Below, piece by piece: positions 53,801 to 61,868 of a stretch of 64,000 nucleotides of DNA. The notes under the pieces are model-generated. The model saw only the letters and a list, made by a program, of their open reading frames with translations. It was not told the DNA's origin and did no database searches. The translations under genes and the position numbers were made by a program. The DNA is from Aquimarina sp. MMG016. Its GTDB lineage: Bacteria; Bacteroidota; Bacteroidia; Flavobacteriales; Flavobacteriaceae. Position 1 is the stretch's first letter; every line of letters begins with the position of its first letter. Location of the stretch: the NCBI RefSeq assembly GCF_018100805.1, contig NZ_JAGJEA010000010.1, positions 62,001 to 126,000 on the forward strand, read 5' to 3'.

Positions 53801-54303
53801 GTGGGTTTAGTAATACGTTTACTTACGGAAACCTAACTTTATCTGCTAACATCTCATTTAAGTTTGATTATAAGATCAGATTGAACAGTAATTTTAATTC
53901 ATCTTATACTGACTTTAACTCACTACCGGGAGAGTTAATCAATAGATGGGCACTACCAGGAGATGAGAATATAACAAATATTCCTGCAATCCTGGATAGC
54001 AGAATTGCCCTGACCGAACTAGGTGGAGATAATGCTTACCAATTATACAACAATAGTGATCAAAGAGTAGCAGATGGTAGCTATGCCAGAATGAGATCTA
54101 TTGCACTAGGATATAACATGCCAAGTAATTATGCTAAAAAACTTGGAATAGCTTCCGCTACCTTCCGTTTACAAGGAGAAAATTTATTTTTGTTATATTC
54201 AGATGATAAATTAAATGGACAAGATCCTGAATTCTTTAATGCAGGTGGTGCGGCGTTACCGGTTCCAAAATCAGTAACCTTTTCTCTTAATGTTGGATTT
54301 TAA
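50845..54303 (+). CDS. SusC/RagA-type TonB-linked outer-membrane protein
   Basis: 1,152 residues. A signal segment (about 24-40) is followed by a CarboxypepD-regulatory-like domain (about 70-150, TGTVTDKTGFPIPGATVSVQG), a TonB-box-like EEVVITDGY, the plug (RIRGNTSINGNNNPIWVVDG; SILKDASATALYGARAKNGV) and a 22-strand barrel ending SVTFSLNVGF. It imports large nutrients together with the SusD lipoprotein encoded 11 bases downstream. It has about 30 extra residues before the usual signal peptide, possibly a longer cytosolic lead or an upstream start. Confidence 0.95.
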   Translation: MKKNGQGYVRYIITPEFNLQTKLKVMLFLLSLTVLNANAANISNEINNTKIALIKDALLSSKTDIALEMLQEKFELTGTVTDKTGFPIPGATVSVQGTNNGVVTDFDGNFAITVSVNDVLQVQNLGFETVTIEIKNKKSLNIELKESVESLEEVVITDGYRKSDRRLFAGVATVLNLDDVKIDGVSDASRLLEGRDSGVVVDNLSGSFGASPRIRIRGNTSINGNNNPIWVVDGVILEDNVELAQGDLASGDINSLIGSSIAGLNPDDIKSFSILKDASATALYGARAKNGVIVITTKSGKKGSMRVSYNGNFSYRLRPRYENFNVLNSQQELSVYAELVNKGLIDLTTAQRAESYGVLGQYYNLRATNDVEIGANGQLADSFFTRYQRANTDWFKVLFNDFSVQQNHSLNISGGSDKSTYLFSLSYLNDQGLTIGDNAKRYTARLKNSFDLSEKLKVSTNITASIRDQIAPGTNDRRLDPLTGNFEREFDINPYSFSLTNSRSVTPYDENGQLEFFRKNYAPFNIIHELDNNLINIDVSDITFQTDIDYKIANKLKFNSTFNYRKAITQREHVIGDKSNQAEAFRADEGVLAQVNPFLYQDQDNPTRPPYSILPEGGINIYNEDILDYVYWRNAITWDPQINDDNKFTFLLGQEIKSSTRTAREYNGIGISYDNGYLVNTDPDAIDQLTDQNDQYFDISNFRDRFTGFFFNAGYSLKNKYTLNGTLRYDGSNLQGSSSKARYLTNYNISGAWNIHNEDFMSIDAINLLKLKATYGLSGGRGPLTSASLDLRSRVPLRPDDVETVININSLENDDLTFEKLKEFSVGMEYSLFNNRVAGELGYYKRNSFDLIGTIKTSGVGGQAFKTGNYADMKIDGYEFSISTVNVKTRNFEWSTDLNVGYNTEKITELRFNPRLVDLVQSQGSPFTGREISALYSTRFAGLNEFGIPTFFDANNNIVTNIDLQSREDIEQILKYEGPTQPRGAGGFSNTFTYGNLTLSANISFKFDYKIRLNSNFNSSYTDFNSLPGELINRWALPGDENITNIPAILDSRIALTELGGDNAYQLYNNSDQRVADGSYARMRSIALGYNMPSNYAKKLGIASATFRLQGENLFLLYSDDKLNGQDPEFFNAGGAALPVPKSVTFSLNVGF

Positions 54304-54314
54304 AAAATTGAAAG

Positions 54315-55796
54315 ATGAAAAACTATAAACTAAAAATATTTGCTCCACTCCTATCACTGGCTCTTGCTTTTACTGCCTGCGATAACTATCTGGATGAATC
54401 TCCGGATGACCGATTAGAACTAGACACTTTAGAGAAAGCTGCTAAGGTAGTAGCTGATTCTTACTCTCAAGCTAGTTATGCTTTTACAGATATCTATACT
54501 GATCTTGCAGGTCCTACAGGTAACCCTGATGGTAATGGTATCGTACAAACCGCTGGTGGTAACTTTATCCGTATCCAGGACCAACAAGTATATACCTGGG
54601 ATGAAGTAGATGCCATATTTCAGGATACTCCAACATTTTTCTGGGATCAAAGTTATGAAGCTATTGCTCACGCCAATGAGGTACTAGCGGTTATAGATGA
54701 TTTAGAAGGTGACAAGGATTTTAAGGATGCTATTATAGGAGAAGCATTACTATCCAGAGCATATAACCATTTTATGTTGGTAAATATGTTTGGATTACAT
54801 TATGATGGTAATGCAGGGTCTAATCTTGGTATTCCTTATATATCATCTCCAGAAACAGAATTCTTACCATCGTACACCCGTAATACGGTACAAGAAGTAT
54901 ATGATTTGGTAGAAGCTGATTTATTAAAAGGCCTATCATTAATTGATGATCGTTTCTTTTCTGGTACCAAAAAATATCACTTTACCAGAAAAGCAGGTTT
55001 AGCATTTGCATCTAGGTTTTATCTATGGAAAAGAGATTATACCAACTGTAAAAAATACAGTGACCTGTTTCTTGATGGATCACCAAGTATTTATGTAAAG
55101 AATTATGACGATTTACAAGGATCGGGATATAATGACATTGCAGATAAGTATGGAGATCCTACTGATGAGAGCAATGTATTAGTAATGACTAAGATCAGTA
55201 ACCATCAGCGTAGAGGAACTGGTTATAGACTTAACAATACAGATGTAAATAGATTATTTGCTAATCCGCTAGGTGCCAGAGACGAAAGAACCTCTACAGG
55301 AATCTGGAGAATTGGTACAGATGCCAGATACTTATCCAGACTTAGAGAATTTTTCTTTAGAGAAAATCTTTCTTCTAACTCAGGAACACCATATCATATT
55401 GGGGTAGAGCTTAAAGGAGAAGAAGTAGTATTAAACAGAGCCGAAGCTAATCTACAATTAGGAGATCAAGCTGCTGCCTTAGCAGACATCAATGTATTAG
55501 CCAGAGAGCGTTATAACGATGCAGAATTTACTGATCTTGCGGCGGTGGCAGCTTTTTATGGTGCACCGGATGAAGCTACAGGTTTATTAGCATTAATTCT
55601 GGATGAAAGGGCAAAAGAATTCTGGGACCACGGACTAAGATGGTTTGATATTAAGAGATATAATATCCCTGTAACCCACGTATTGCCAGTAAGCGAAGGT
55701 GGTGGAACACTGGAGTTAACTGCCAATGACCTAAGAAAAGCTGTACAAATTCCACAAGATGCACAATCCTTCGGAATATCACCAAATCCTAGATAA
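54315..55796 (+). CDS. SusD/RagB-type nutrient-binding lipoprotein
   Basis: 493 residues. Lipoprotein signal ending in AFTAC (C22), then DNYLDESPDDRLELD, the typical SusD start. The helical TPR-like scaffold and conserved AEANLQLGDQAAALADINVLARERY and ILDERAKEFWDHGLRWFDIKRYN are clear. It sits on the SusC barrel and binds the substrate. It is followed after 10 bases by the metallopeptidase gene, so the locus is one operon. Confidence 0.95.
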   Translation: MKNYKLKIFAPLLSLALAFTACDNYLDESPDDRLELDTLEKAAKVVADSYSQASYAFTDIYTDLAGPTGNPDGNGIVQTAGGNFIRIQDQQVYTWDEVDAIFQDTPTFFWDQSYEAIAHANEVLAVIDDLEGDKDFKDAIIGEALLSRAYNHFMLVNMFGLHYDGNAGSNLGIPYISSPETEFLPSYTRNTVQEVYDLVEADLLKGLSLIDDRFFSGTKKYHFTRKAGLAFASRFYLWKRDYTNCKKYSDLFLDGSPSIYVKNYDDLQGSGYNDIADKYGDPTDESNVLVMTKISNHQRRGTGYRLNNTDVNRLFANPLGARDERTSTGIWRIGTDARYLSRLREFFFRENLSSNSGTPYHIGVELKGEEVVLNRAEANLQLGDQAAALADINVLARERYNDAEFTDLAAVAAFYGAPDEATGLLALILDERAKEFWDHGLRWFDIKRYNIPVTHVLPVSEGGGTLELTANDLRKAVQIPQDAQSFGISPNPR

Positions 55797-55806
55797 AAAT
55801 AATATT

Positions 55807-56703
55807 ATGAAAAAAGCAATCATATTAAAAAGTATTTTGTCTTTAGCACTTATTGGAGTTTTATTCTCTGGGTGTGAAAGAGAAGAGAGTATTAAAGCGA
55901 CTCCAATTTTTGAACTAGAACCAGAGTCAACAGATCCATTAGATGTCTATCTTAAGGAGGAGTTTAGAGACCCTTATGGTAGTGTGATCATCTATAAGTT
56001 TGTAGATCGATACATTGCTGCCAACAGATTTGCAGTACCCCCAAGAAGAGAGGTTGTAAGACCTGTGGCAGAATTGATCAAACAAGCCTGGATTGAGCCT
56101 TATAACAAGGCTTCTGATCAGGGAGAAGCGTTTTTAAAGACCTATTTTCCTGGAGAAATTGTGATCCTGGGTTCTCCTCTATTTAATGGTGATGGGACTA
56201 TTACATTAGGAATTGCAGATTCTGGAGTACGAGTAACATTAACTCAGGCTAATGATTATGCGCCGGGTAATACCGCTTGGATTGTACAAACGTTTAGAAC
56301 CCTACACCACGAGTTTGCTCATATTGTGGATCAGAACTTTAACTTTGATGTAGAGGCGTTCTATAACATCTCTGGTGATGATTATACATCTCCGGGAACG
56401 TGGACACAAGAAAACCTTGGTAGTGCTATATCCAGAGGTATGGTTACTCCTTATGGTACTTCTGCAGTAGGTGAGGATTTTGCCGAACTTATTGCCTATA
56501 TCATTACTACAGATCCTGCGGTATTCGAAGCTACGTATATTACTCCAGAGGATTGTACCGGTCAGGGACAAGATTGTCTGGATAGAAACAAAGGGCGTGA
56601 GCGTATCCAGGAAAAATATGATGTAGTGGTTAAGTATATGAAAGAAGATGTAGGAATTGATCTTTTAACGCTAAGAGATGAGTTTTTAAACAGTATTAAC
56701 TAA
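55807..56703 (+). CDS. SusCD-associated zinc metallopeptidase lipoprotein
   Basis: 298 residues from ATG 55807; the upstream ATG at 55759 overlaps the SusD end and adds residues before the signal peptide. Lipobox FSGC with C23. The zinc-binding helix is H168-E-F-A-H172 in LHHEFAHIVDQ, with a late glutamate (FAELIAYIITTDP) as probable third ligand. This is the putative zinc-binding metallopeptidase family found in SusC/SusD operons with DUF4302 proteins. The presence of a peptidase and no glycosidase suggests that the system handles a peptide, protein or glycoprotein. Confidence 0.88.
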   Translation: MKKAIILKSILSLALIGVLFSGCEREESIKATPIFELEPESTDPLDVYLKEEFRDPYGSVIIYKFVDRYIAANRFAVPPRREVVRPVAELIKQAWIEPYNKASDQGEAFLKTYFPGEIVILGSPLFNGDGTITLGIADSGVRVTLTQANDYAPGNTAWIVQTFRTLHHEFAHIVDQNFNFDVEAFYNISGDDYTSPGTWTQENLGSAISRGMVTPYGTSAVGEDFAELIAYIITTDPAVFEATYITPEDCTGQGQDCLDRNKGRERIQEKYDVVVKYMKEDVGIDLLTLRDEFLNSIN

Positions 56704-56715
56704 TAACGAATTACG

Positions 56716-58032
56716 ATGTTAAAAAATATAAAAACATATATACTAGCTTTTCTTGCTATAGGCCTGGTAGCCTGTAGTAATGATGATGTAGAGCCGTTGT
56801 TTGATACGGATGTAGATACCCGTGTTAACACATTATTAGATGGATATAGAAAAACTTTAGTAGAGTCTGAGTTTGGATGGAAAACCAGATATCAACCAGA
56901 AGGCACAATTGGTGCATATAATATCTATTTAAAATTTAATGAAGATAATTCAGTAGAAATAACATCTGACTTGTTAGGAGGAATTAATGACTATGAAACT
57001 TCTTATAGAGTAGGTATTGCACAATTCCCAGAGCTAGTCTTTGAAAATTATTCTACATTTCATTTTTTATTTGAATCTAATGGATTTAGTCTTGGAGCTG
57101 AGTTTGAATTTATCTTCGAGGAAGTTACTGATGACACTATTACATTTAGAAGTAAAACGGACTCAGGAGATAAATCTACTATAGTATTTGAGAAGGCTAC
57201 AAGTTCAGATAAGGAAGCCATCGAAAATATCCGAAATTTATACCCTCGCGTTGAGGACGGATTCAACACCCCTAGTTTTTTAAGAAATCTTGTGGTTTTA
57301 AATAGTAGTAATGAGATTACTTACAGTGCTACTTTTACTTTTTTAAATGATGAGTTCAGAAGAGGTAATATATCAGAATTTGATTCTACTACTGGGGAAT
57401 TAAACTCTACAATTCATCCTCTAGCGGTTACCGAAGCTGGTTTTGATTTACTTGAACCACTTGTTGTAGATGGAAATGAGATATCTTCATTTACCTATGA
57501 TGAAATTAATAATGTTTATACATCACAAGATGGTGGAGTCACTACAATTATTGGATATGATTTAGCGCCTATAACAACTGGTCTTGTTCCAGCTTTGTTT
57601 TCAGACGACGTAGATGGATTTGGGGTTGATTTTGGAAGGTATTTATATTTTGACAATTCTTCTGGAAATTTTCTAGCTCAAACTTCACAAGACTTTCTAA
57701 ATCTTGGGAAAAGATCTGGTTTTAGAATTGTAGATATAATATTTGATGATGCTAGATTTCCTGGAAGCCCTACATCAATGGAATTTGTATTTAACGGAAG
57801 TTCAATATTTGCTATTTTCGATGTACAAAGAATTGAAGGAGAACGAATAATCTTCTCATATTTAGGAGCAACAGCAGATATTACTCCAATATTAAATACA
57901 CTTATTCTAATCGTAGACGCTAATGGATGGTATGTACAAGGTACAGATGAAAGTAGATTTATTAATAATCCGTCATTTTCATTAACTAACGTAACATATC
58001 CTAATTACAGGTTTTCTGTTTACGGAATTTAA
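56716..58032 (+). CDS. DUF4302 family lipoprotein
   Basis: 438 residues. Lipobox GLVAC (C20), then an acidic SNDDVEP stretch suggesting surface export. The body starts TRVNTLLDGYRKTLVESEFGWKTRYQPEG and has IYLKFNEDNSVEITSDL, the DUF4302 pattern. It is beta-rich and is usually the last gene of SusCD-metallopeptidase operons. Probably a surface-exposed binding protein; no catalytic motif. Closed by a perfect terminator. Confidence 0.85.
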   Translation: MLKNIKTYILAFLAIGLVACSNDDVEPLFDTDVDTRVNTLLDGYRKTLVESEFGWKTRYQPEGTIGAYNIYLKFNEDNSVEITSDLLGGINDYETSYRVGIAQFPELVFENYSTFHFLFESNGFSLGAEFEFIFEEVTDDTITFRSKTDSGDKSTIVFEKATSSDKEAIENIRNLYPRVEDGFNTPSFLRNLVVLNSSNEITYSATFTFLNDEFRRGNISEFDSTTGELNSTIHPLAVTEAGFDLLEPLVVDGNEISSFTYDEINNVYTSQDGGVTTIIGYDLAPITTGLVPALFSDDVDGFGVDFGRYLYFDNSSGNFLAQTSQDFLNLGKRSGFRIVDIIFDDARFPGSPTSMEFVFNGSSIFAIFDVQRIEGERIIFSYLGATADITPILNTLILIVDANGWYVQGTDESRFINNPSFSLTNVTYPNYRFSVYGI

Positions 58033-58055
58033 GTGAAAATCATAATATAATTTTA

Positions 58056-58087
58056 AAACCCATAAAATTAATTTTATGGGTTTTTTT
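58056..58087 (+). terminator. terminator of the SusCD operon
   Basis: 13-bp perfect stem AAACCCATAAAAT/ATTTTATGGGTTT followed by further T. Confidence 0.9.
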
Positions 58088-58154
58088 GTTTAAAATCTTA
58101 ATATGATTAAGTCAAGTGGTGGTGTTTTTCAAACTTTTTAAAAATCCGCTCCCT

Positions 58155-58199
58155 AAAACAAAACTAGATTTGAAAGCAAATAAACTATCAAATCTAGTT
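58155..58199 (-). terminator. terminator of the small lipoprotein/membrane-protein operon
   Basis: On the minus strand a 12-bp perfect stem AACTAGATTTGA/TCAAATCTAGTT is followed by TTGTTTT, 21 bases past the stop of the 55-residue gene. Confidence 0.75.
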
Positions 58200-58219
58200 A
58201 TCAAATCATCATAGTGGTC

Positions 58220-58387
58220 TTAATCCAGAAATCTTTTGATGATCACATCATATATAAAATAGCACATAAATACCAATACATAACTATATACCTTAAACAG
58301 TTCTTTATCTTTTTTATAGTATACAAAAAGCTGATAAATCACACTTCCTAATCCACAAATGGACATGATTAATAGTAAAATATTCAT
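58220..58387 (-). CDS. small two-helix membrane protein (55 residues)
   Basis: ATG 58385-58387, TAA 58220-58222. Two hydrophobic helices (about 2-22 and 34-50) flank a charged hairpin YYKKDKELFK, and the protein ends IIKRFLD. It begins 7 bases after the stop of the upstream lipoprotein gene, and a 12-bp-stem terminator follows, which supports it as a real gene. The two-helix, charged-turn plan resembles small membrane partners or holin/immunity-type proteins, but no family was recognised. Confidence 0.6.
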   Translation of the reverse strand: MNILLLIMSICGLGSVIYQLFVYYKKDKELFKVYSYVLVFMCYFIYDVIIKRFLD

Positions 58388-58394
58388 GAAATAT

Positions 58395-59453
58395 CTAGTT
58401 AGACCCTAAGTCAAACCTACCTACAGATCCATTTCCAATAAGCCTATTCCCTAATGGTCCACCCCCATTTAATCCTATATCCTCCAATATACTACATCCG
58501 GTAATTGGTGAGAAAAATAGATTACGATTTATAAACATACCCCCTCCAATTGTTTGACTTTTAACTTTTATTTCACATATCCCATTAAACCCTTCATTAA
58601 TTTCATAAATAGCATAACTACCATATTGTCTAAATTCATATTCTGAGTTAGACACATAATTGATATCACTTTTTAGAAGAATGTATGTTTTATCTAATGA
58701 TGGTATACTAATGTTTATATAGTCATCCAAGTTTTGTGAACTATCTCCTATAGGAGATTCTGACCAATAATCCATACATTTACCAAAATAATAAATAGCT
58801 AATCCTACACCAACCCAACCCAGTAATCTACTGGCAATTACTCTAGCTGCACCTAGAATAGCTGATCTACTCACTACACCTGCAAATAATTGTGCTATTG
58901 TATTTATACCAAAAGCCTGCCCAGCACACACCCACGGATTTGGTCCTCCGGATTGCGCATGTAATTTATTTACTAACAAATCCTGAAAACTAAGTGATAA
59001 TCCAACCGGAGCTTGATTATACTCCCTCTCTACTTCTGCAACTATAGTTCCTAAAATAGCTATACGAGGATCATTAGCGTCACCAAATATGGTAGCCAAA
59101 TCAAACTCAGAAACACCATATAAGGCAAAAAGGTTTTTACTAGATACCATAACCGGTGCAAGTGCTTGCTGTACTGCTAGTTCTGATGATGAATCAGCCA
59201 ATACATCTACCTGTTGTTGGGTTAGATCTCCTGATTTATTTTGAAACTTTTTAAAAGTATTACTATTTATGGTATTTGCCTTATTAAGATTTTTTTCCAG
59301 CTCATCATAGGCATCTTGTTTTTCTATATCCAATATAGTTTCATCATCAGATGATTGACAAGATTGTACTAGAAAGCTACCACTAAATAATATTACTTTA
59401 ATTAAAAAAATAGCAAAATAGCCTTTCCCGAATTTTTTAAGATGTTTTTTCAT
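58395..59453 (-). CDS. lipoprotein of unknown function with Gly/Ala-rich hydrophobic centre
   Basis: 352 residues. The signal peptide ends in VQSC (C32). An N-terminal Asn/Gln/Lys-rich helical part (35-160) is followed by an unusual segment around 173-235 (CAGQAFGINTIAQLFAGVV, then AARVIASRLLGWVGVGLAIY) bounded by cysteines in WVCAGQ and FGKCMDYW. It looks like a membrane-active or bacteriocin-like glycine-rich helix pair rather than a normal soluble domain. The C-terminal 110 residues are beta-rich and end in a Gly/Asn repeat. No known family. It forms an operon with the small membrane protein. Confidence 0.6.
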   Translation of the reverse strand: MKKHLKKFGKGYFAIFLIKVILFSGSFLVQSCQSSDDETILDIEKQDAYDELEKNLNKANTINSNTFKKFQNKSGDLTQQQVDVLADSSSELAVQQALAPVMVSSKNLFALYGVSEFDLATIFGDANDPRIAILGTIVAEVEREYNQAPVGLSLSFQDLLVNKLHAQSGGPNPWVCAGQAFGINTIAQLFAGVVSRSAILGAARVIASRLLGWVGVGLAIYYFGKCMDYWSESPIGDSSQNLDDYINISIPSLDKTYILLKSDINYVSNSEYEFRQYGSYAIYEINEGFNGICEIKVKSQTIGGGMFINRNLFFSPITGCSILEDIGLNGGGPLGNRLIGNGSVGRFDLGSN

Positions 59454-59597
59454 GATTTTAAAATTTAATTTTTAGTTATTACTCTGTTTCTACTAGGTGA
59501 TTTTTTGTTGATTATATAATATCACCTATACTATGGTACCTACTCTATTGTCAGGCTTTTCGGTTTCCGCCTTGTTTTATTATTATGTTTTGCTTGG

Positions 59598-59831
59598 TTA
59601 TTCATCACGAGTAAAAAAATAGTGATGCCTCTTTTGGTATATGATCTTTTTGCATTCCTCAACCGTTGCTCCTTGTTGATACAAGTTTTCTATCCACTCT
59701 ATAATCATCTGTTCATAGTGTTGTGTTCTGGCTACCGCTATAAAAAACTCCAGAAAGTCTATATGAAGCACTTGTAGCATCTGTAAGTAGAAAGCAAAAT
59801 GTCTTTGATCTTCTTCTATATCTATTATCAT
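59598..59831 (-). CDS. small acidic/aromatic protein of unknown function
   Basis: 77 residues, ATG 59829-59831. Helical and rich in His, Gln, Glu and aromatic residues (FAFYLQMLQVLHIDFLEFF, then YEQMIIEWIENLYQQGATVEECKKIIYQKRH). No signal peptide. The composition is protein-like, and the gene is flanked on both sides by repeat-rich DNA. Function unknown. Confidence 0.45.
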   Translation of the reverse strand: MIIDIEEDQRHFAFYLQMLQVLHIDFLEFFIAVARTQHYEQMIIEWIENLYQQGATVEECKKIIYQKRHHYFFTRDE

Positions 59832-60315
59832 TGTTACTACAGCTTTTAATTCATTTGATGATTAGCTTTTCTCCAAGTACCTAATCCACCCAAAAACTCC
59901 TCAACTCAAATACTCACATACCAACCCACTCCCCAACCAGAAACCTCATACGCTCACTAACTCAAATACTCATCCACTCACCTACTCACAAACTAGAAAA
60001 CCACTTCATCAGTACCCCTGGGGTACTTCAGTTGTTAAAGCTTTAGGAAAATCTGTTAAAGATCCACGTACATTTGTCAGTTAGGGTACTTATGTTCTTA
60101 TAGGCTGTGGTAATCTTGTCAGTGTACCTACTATAGTTTGCGAGTCGAGCTGGTATCATAGTCAGTTGATCCACTGGTTTTATATGTGATTCCAAGTTTT
60201 TTATACTTCCACATCAATTTGTTGTGTGTGGTATTGTCTTTTTTAATAATGATCTTGCCTTTTTATACATCGCTTTATCTTTTTTTGTTGTGTCATATTG
60301 CATAATCTATACGCA

Positions 60316-60358
60316 CTGTCATCTTGAGCGTGAACCTCGACTACACTCGGTGTGACAG
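60316..60358. repeat. REP-like palindromic element
   Basis: CTGTCA (60316-60321) and TGACAG (60353-60358) bracket a CTCGA-rich centre, similar in words to the element inside purL. Typical dispersed flavobacterial repeat. Confidence 0.6.
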
Positions 60359-60423
60359 AAATTGTTCTTAACACACTACTTACTATAAATCCTATTACTT
60401 CTGTTTTGGATTCCGGATCCCTG

Positions 60424-60440
60424 CCTGCCAAATCGGTAGG
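60424..60440. repeat. second REP-like hairpin
   Basis: CCTGCC/GGTAGG stem (one wobble) around AAATC, inside the GC-rich stretch 60413-60452 that is unlike the surrounding AT-rich DNA. Confidence 0.45.
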
Positions 60441-60551
60441 TATGCCCGGGAGGACAAAAAATCCATATAAAAATGTATACCTATCACAATATACTTTGGT
60501 TTTATATTGCTTTTTTATCGTGCCTCCCAGTTAAGACCAAGGTTGCTGACC

Positions 60552-60622
60552 ACTCACCTACTCACACACTCACATACTCACATACTCACATACTCACATA
60601 CTCACATACTCACATACTCACC
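60552..60622. repeat. 8-bp tandem repeat, ACTCACAT units
   Basis: Nine units in a row, six of them perfect ACTCACAT (60568-60615) and the outer ones with one or two changes. The array ends 3 bases before the stop of the 161-residue gene. Related degenerate CTCAC-rich tracts lie at about 59881-59997 and 61318-61372. Confidence 0.9.
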
Positions 60623-60624
60623 AA

Positions 60625-61110
60625 CTAACTATCCCCATCCGTAGTACTCGTCGTTGTATTTATACTCTGGGTAAATCGGGTTTTGAGCAATTCATAAGCA
60701 CTCTGTGCGCCTTCCATAGGCATTTTTCTTGCGGCATCTGCCAGACTGTATACGGATAATGCCACACGATATACCTCACTACCCGCCAGCATCTGTGTAT
60801 CTTTCATCTGGCGTAGCAATCCCTCCAGTTCCAGGATGACCGGGTCTAATTGTTCGTATAATCGTAAGTCTTTTCGGGCTTCGTCTGCGGTTAATGCTTC
60901 TGGAATCCACTTGGGAGCGCCCTCCAGGATATGGATGCTATCTTCTGCGAAGATTTTATTGGCGCTATTGATCTTGGGTAAGTTTTTACGCTCTTTAGGC
61001 GTTAGGTTTTGTAGGAAATCAAAGGTTCCTTTTAGGGTAGCAACGCTATCCTTAATAGCGGTTACTTCTTCTGTGGTCAATACCTTGCTAATTCTATTGT
61101 TTTCTATCAT
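60625..61110 (-). CDS. conserved helical protein of unknown function
   Basis: 161 residues, ATG 61108-61110. Entirely helical, with SKVLTTEEVTAIKDSVATLK, NLTPKERKNLPKIN and LEGLLRQMKDTQMLAGSEVYRV as the most conserved-looking parts, and a Ser/Thr-rich tail ending TSTTDGDS. No signal peptide or membrane segment. From memory this resembles a family of about 160-residue proteins in Bacteroidota, often near repeats or in accessory regions, with no assigned function. Confidence 0.65.
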   Translation of the reverse strand: MIENNRISKVLTTEEVTAIKDSVATLKGTFDFLQNLTPKERKNLPKINSANKIFAEDSIHILEGAPKWIPEALTADEARKDLRLYEQLDPVILELEGLLRQMKDTQMLAGSEVYRVALSVYSLADAARKMPMEGAQSAYELLKTRFTQSINTTTSTTDGDS

Positions 61111-61223
61111 GGTTTTTTTATTATGTATTATGTATTGTTATTGTTTATTATAATTTTTTATTGCTGTTGTTTATTCCTATCAATAGTATGTATTGTTCAT
61201 TGTTAGCCTGTAAGAGGGTCCGA

Positions 61224-61269
61224 AAGTCTCCCTTGAGTCGCTGAGCTTGCCGAAGTGGAAGGGAGATTT
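61224..61269. repeat. REP-like palindromic element
   Basis: TCTCCCTT (61227-61234) and AAGGGAGA (61259-61266) form a perfect 8-bp stem, extendable to 11, around a GAGTCGCTGAGCTTGCCGAA loop typical of dispersed flavobacterial repeats. Confidence 0.65.
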
Positions 61270-61354
61270 AGAGGGATGTTTTTTACAGTAAGAGTTCTTT
61301 TCTGATCAATGTGTACAACCTACTAATCCACTCACATACTCACAAACTCCCATA

Positions 61355-61567
61355 CTACAAAACTTGCCCACTCACTACTAATGAATCCACAGGGATATCC
61401 CGCGTAGGTATCGTATCTGGTGATAGTGGCAATATGAGTGGTAGAGATTGCGGAGTTGTAGGACGTAGTATATCCGGAGGATTGATTGCATCCGGGGTAC
61501 AACTCCCCAGGAATATGGAGAGCATTAAAAAAATAATGGTTTTACTAATCATCGCTATTTTAAACAT
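61355..61567 (-). CDS. short proline-rich lipoprotein (70 residues)
   Basis: ATG 61565-61567. Signal peptide with lipobox FLGSC, then a Pro/Asp/Ser-rich mature part of under 50 residues (PPDILRPTTPQSLPLILPL, then SPDTIPTRDIPVDSL). The clean signal peptide and lipobox make a real gene likely, although a plus-strand frame overlaps it and a CTCAC-rich tract runs into its 3' end. Function unknown. Confidence 0.55.
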   Translation of the reverse strand: MFKIAMISKTIIFLMLSIFLGSCTPDAINPPDILRPTTPQSLPLILPLSPDTIPTRDIPVDSLVVSGQVL

Positions 61568-61811
61568 GAGATAAAGTGATTTAAAAAAAATGTTGAAATT
61601 TTTAGCACCAGAACGATGCTACTTGTTACTTAATCTATCGGGGCAAATATAGTGGGAGCAGATTCCTAAAAACAAGGGAATCTATCGTGGATTCTATGAA
61701 AACGCAGCCGCGATTCTATGAATCACGGATTAACCAAATAAACCACAAAACACTGAAAAACAAATATTTAAATACTTAACAACAGACAAAAAGAGCATTA
61801 ACATAAAATAG

Positions 61812-61819
61812 TATCTTTG
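61812..61819 (+). promoter_or_regulatory. -7 promoter element of the TPR/AraC regulator gene
   Basis: TATCTTTG matches the Bacteroidota -7 box and lies 50 bases ahead of the chosen ATG. No TTG sits at the standard -33 distance, which is consistent with activator-dependent control. Confidence 0.55.
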
Positions 61820-61868
61820 CGTTTTGTTAACTGATAGTTTCCACCTAATTTTAATCCCAAAAAAGATA

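Larger units (their letters stand above)
59832..60624. other. 793-base repeat-rich spacer without a credible gene
   Basis: It contains a degenerate CTCAC-rich tract (about 59881-59997), a REP-like palindrome (60316-60358), a second REP-like element (60424-60440) and the 8-bp microsatellite (60552-60622). Reading frames of about 60 codons on both strands (60243-60431, 60352-60534) run through the REP elements and are artefacts. Confidence 0.6.

Noticed and set aside
45808..58032. Amylase and SusCD genes as one starch utilisation locus
   Set aside because: They are separated by a terminator, two other genes and a 613-base spacer, and the SusCD operon encodes a peptidase rather than glycosidases.
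60243..60534. Two 60-codon frames on opposite strands
   Set aside because: Both are translations of REP-like elements and vanish when these are masked.
61311..61574. 87-codon plus-strand frame
   Set aside because: It is the shadow of the minus-strand 70-residue lipoprotein, which has a proper signal peptide and lipobox.
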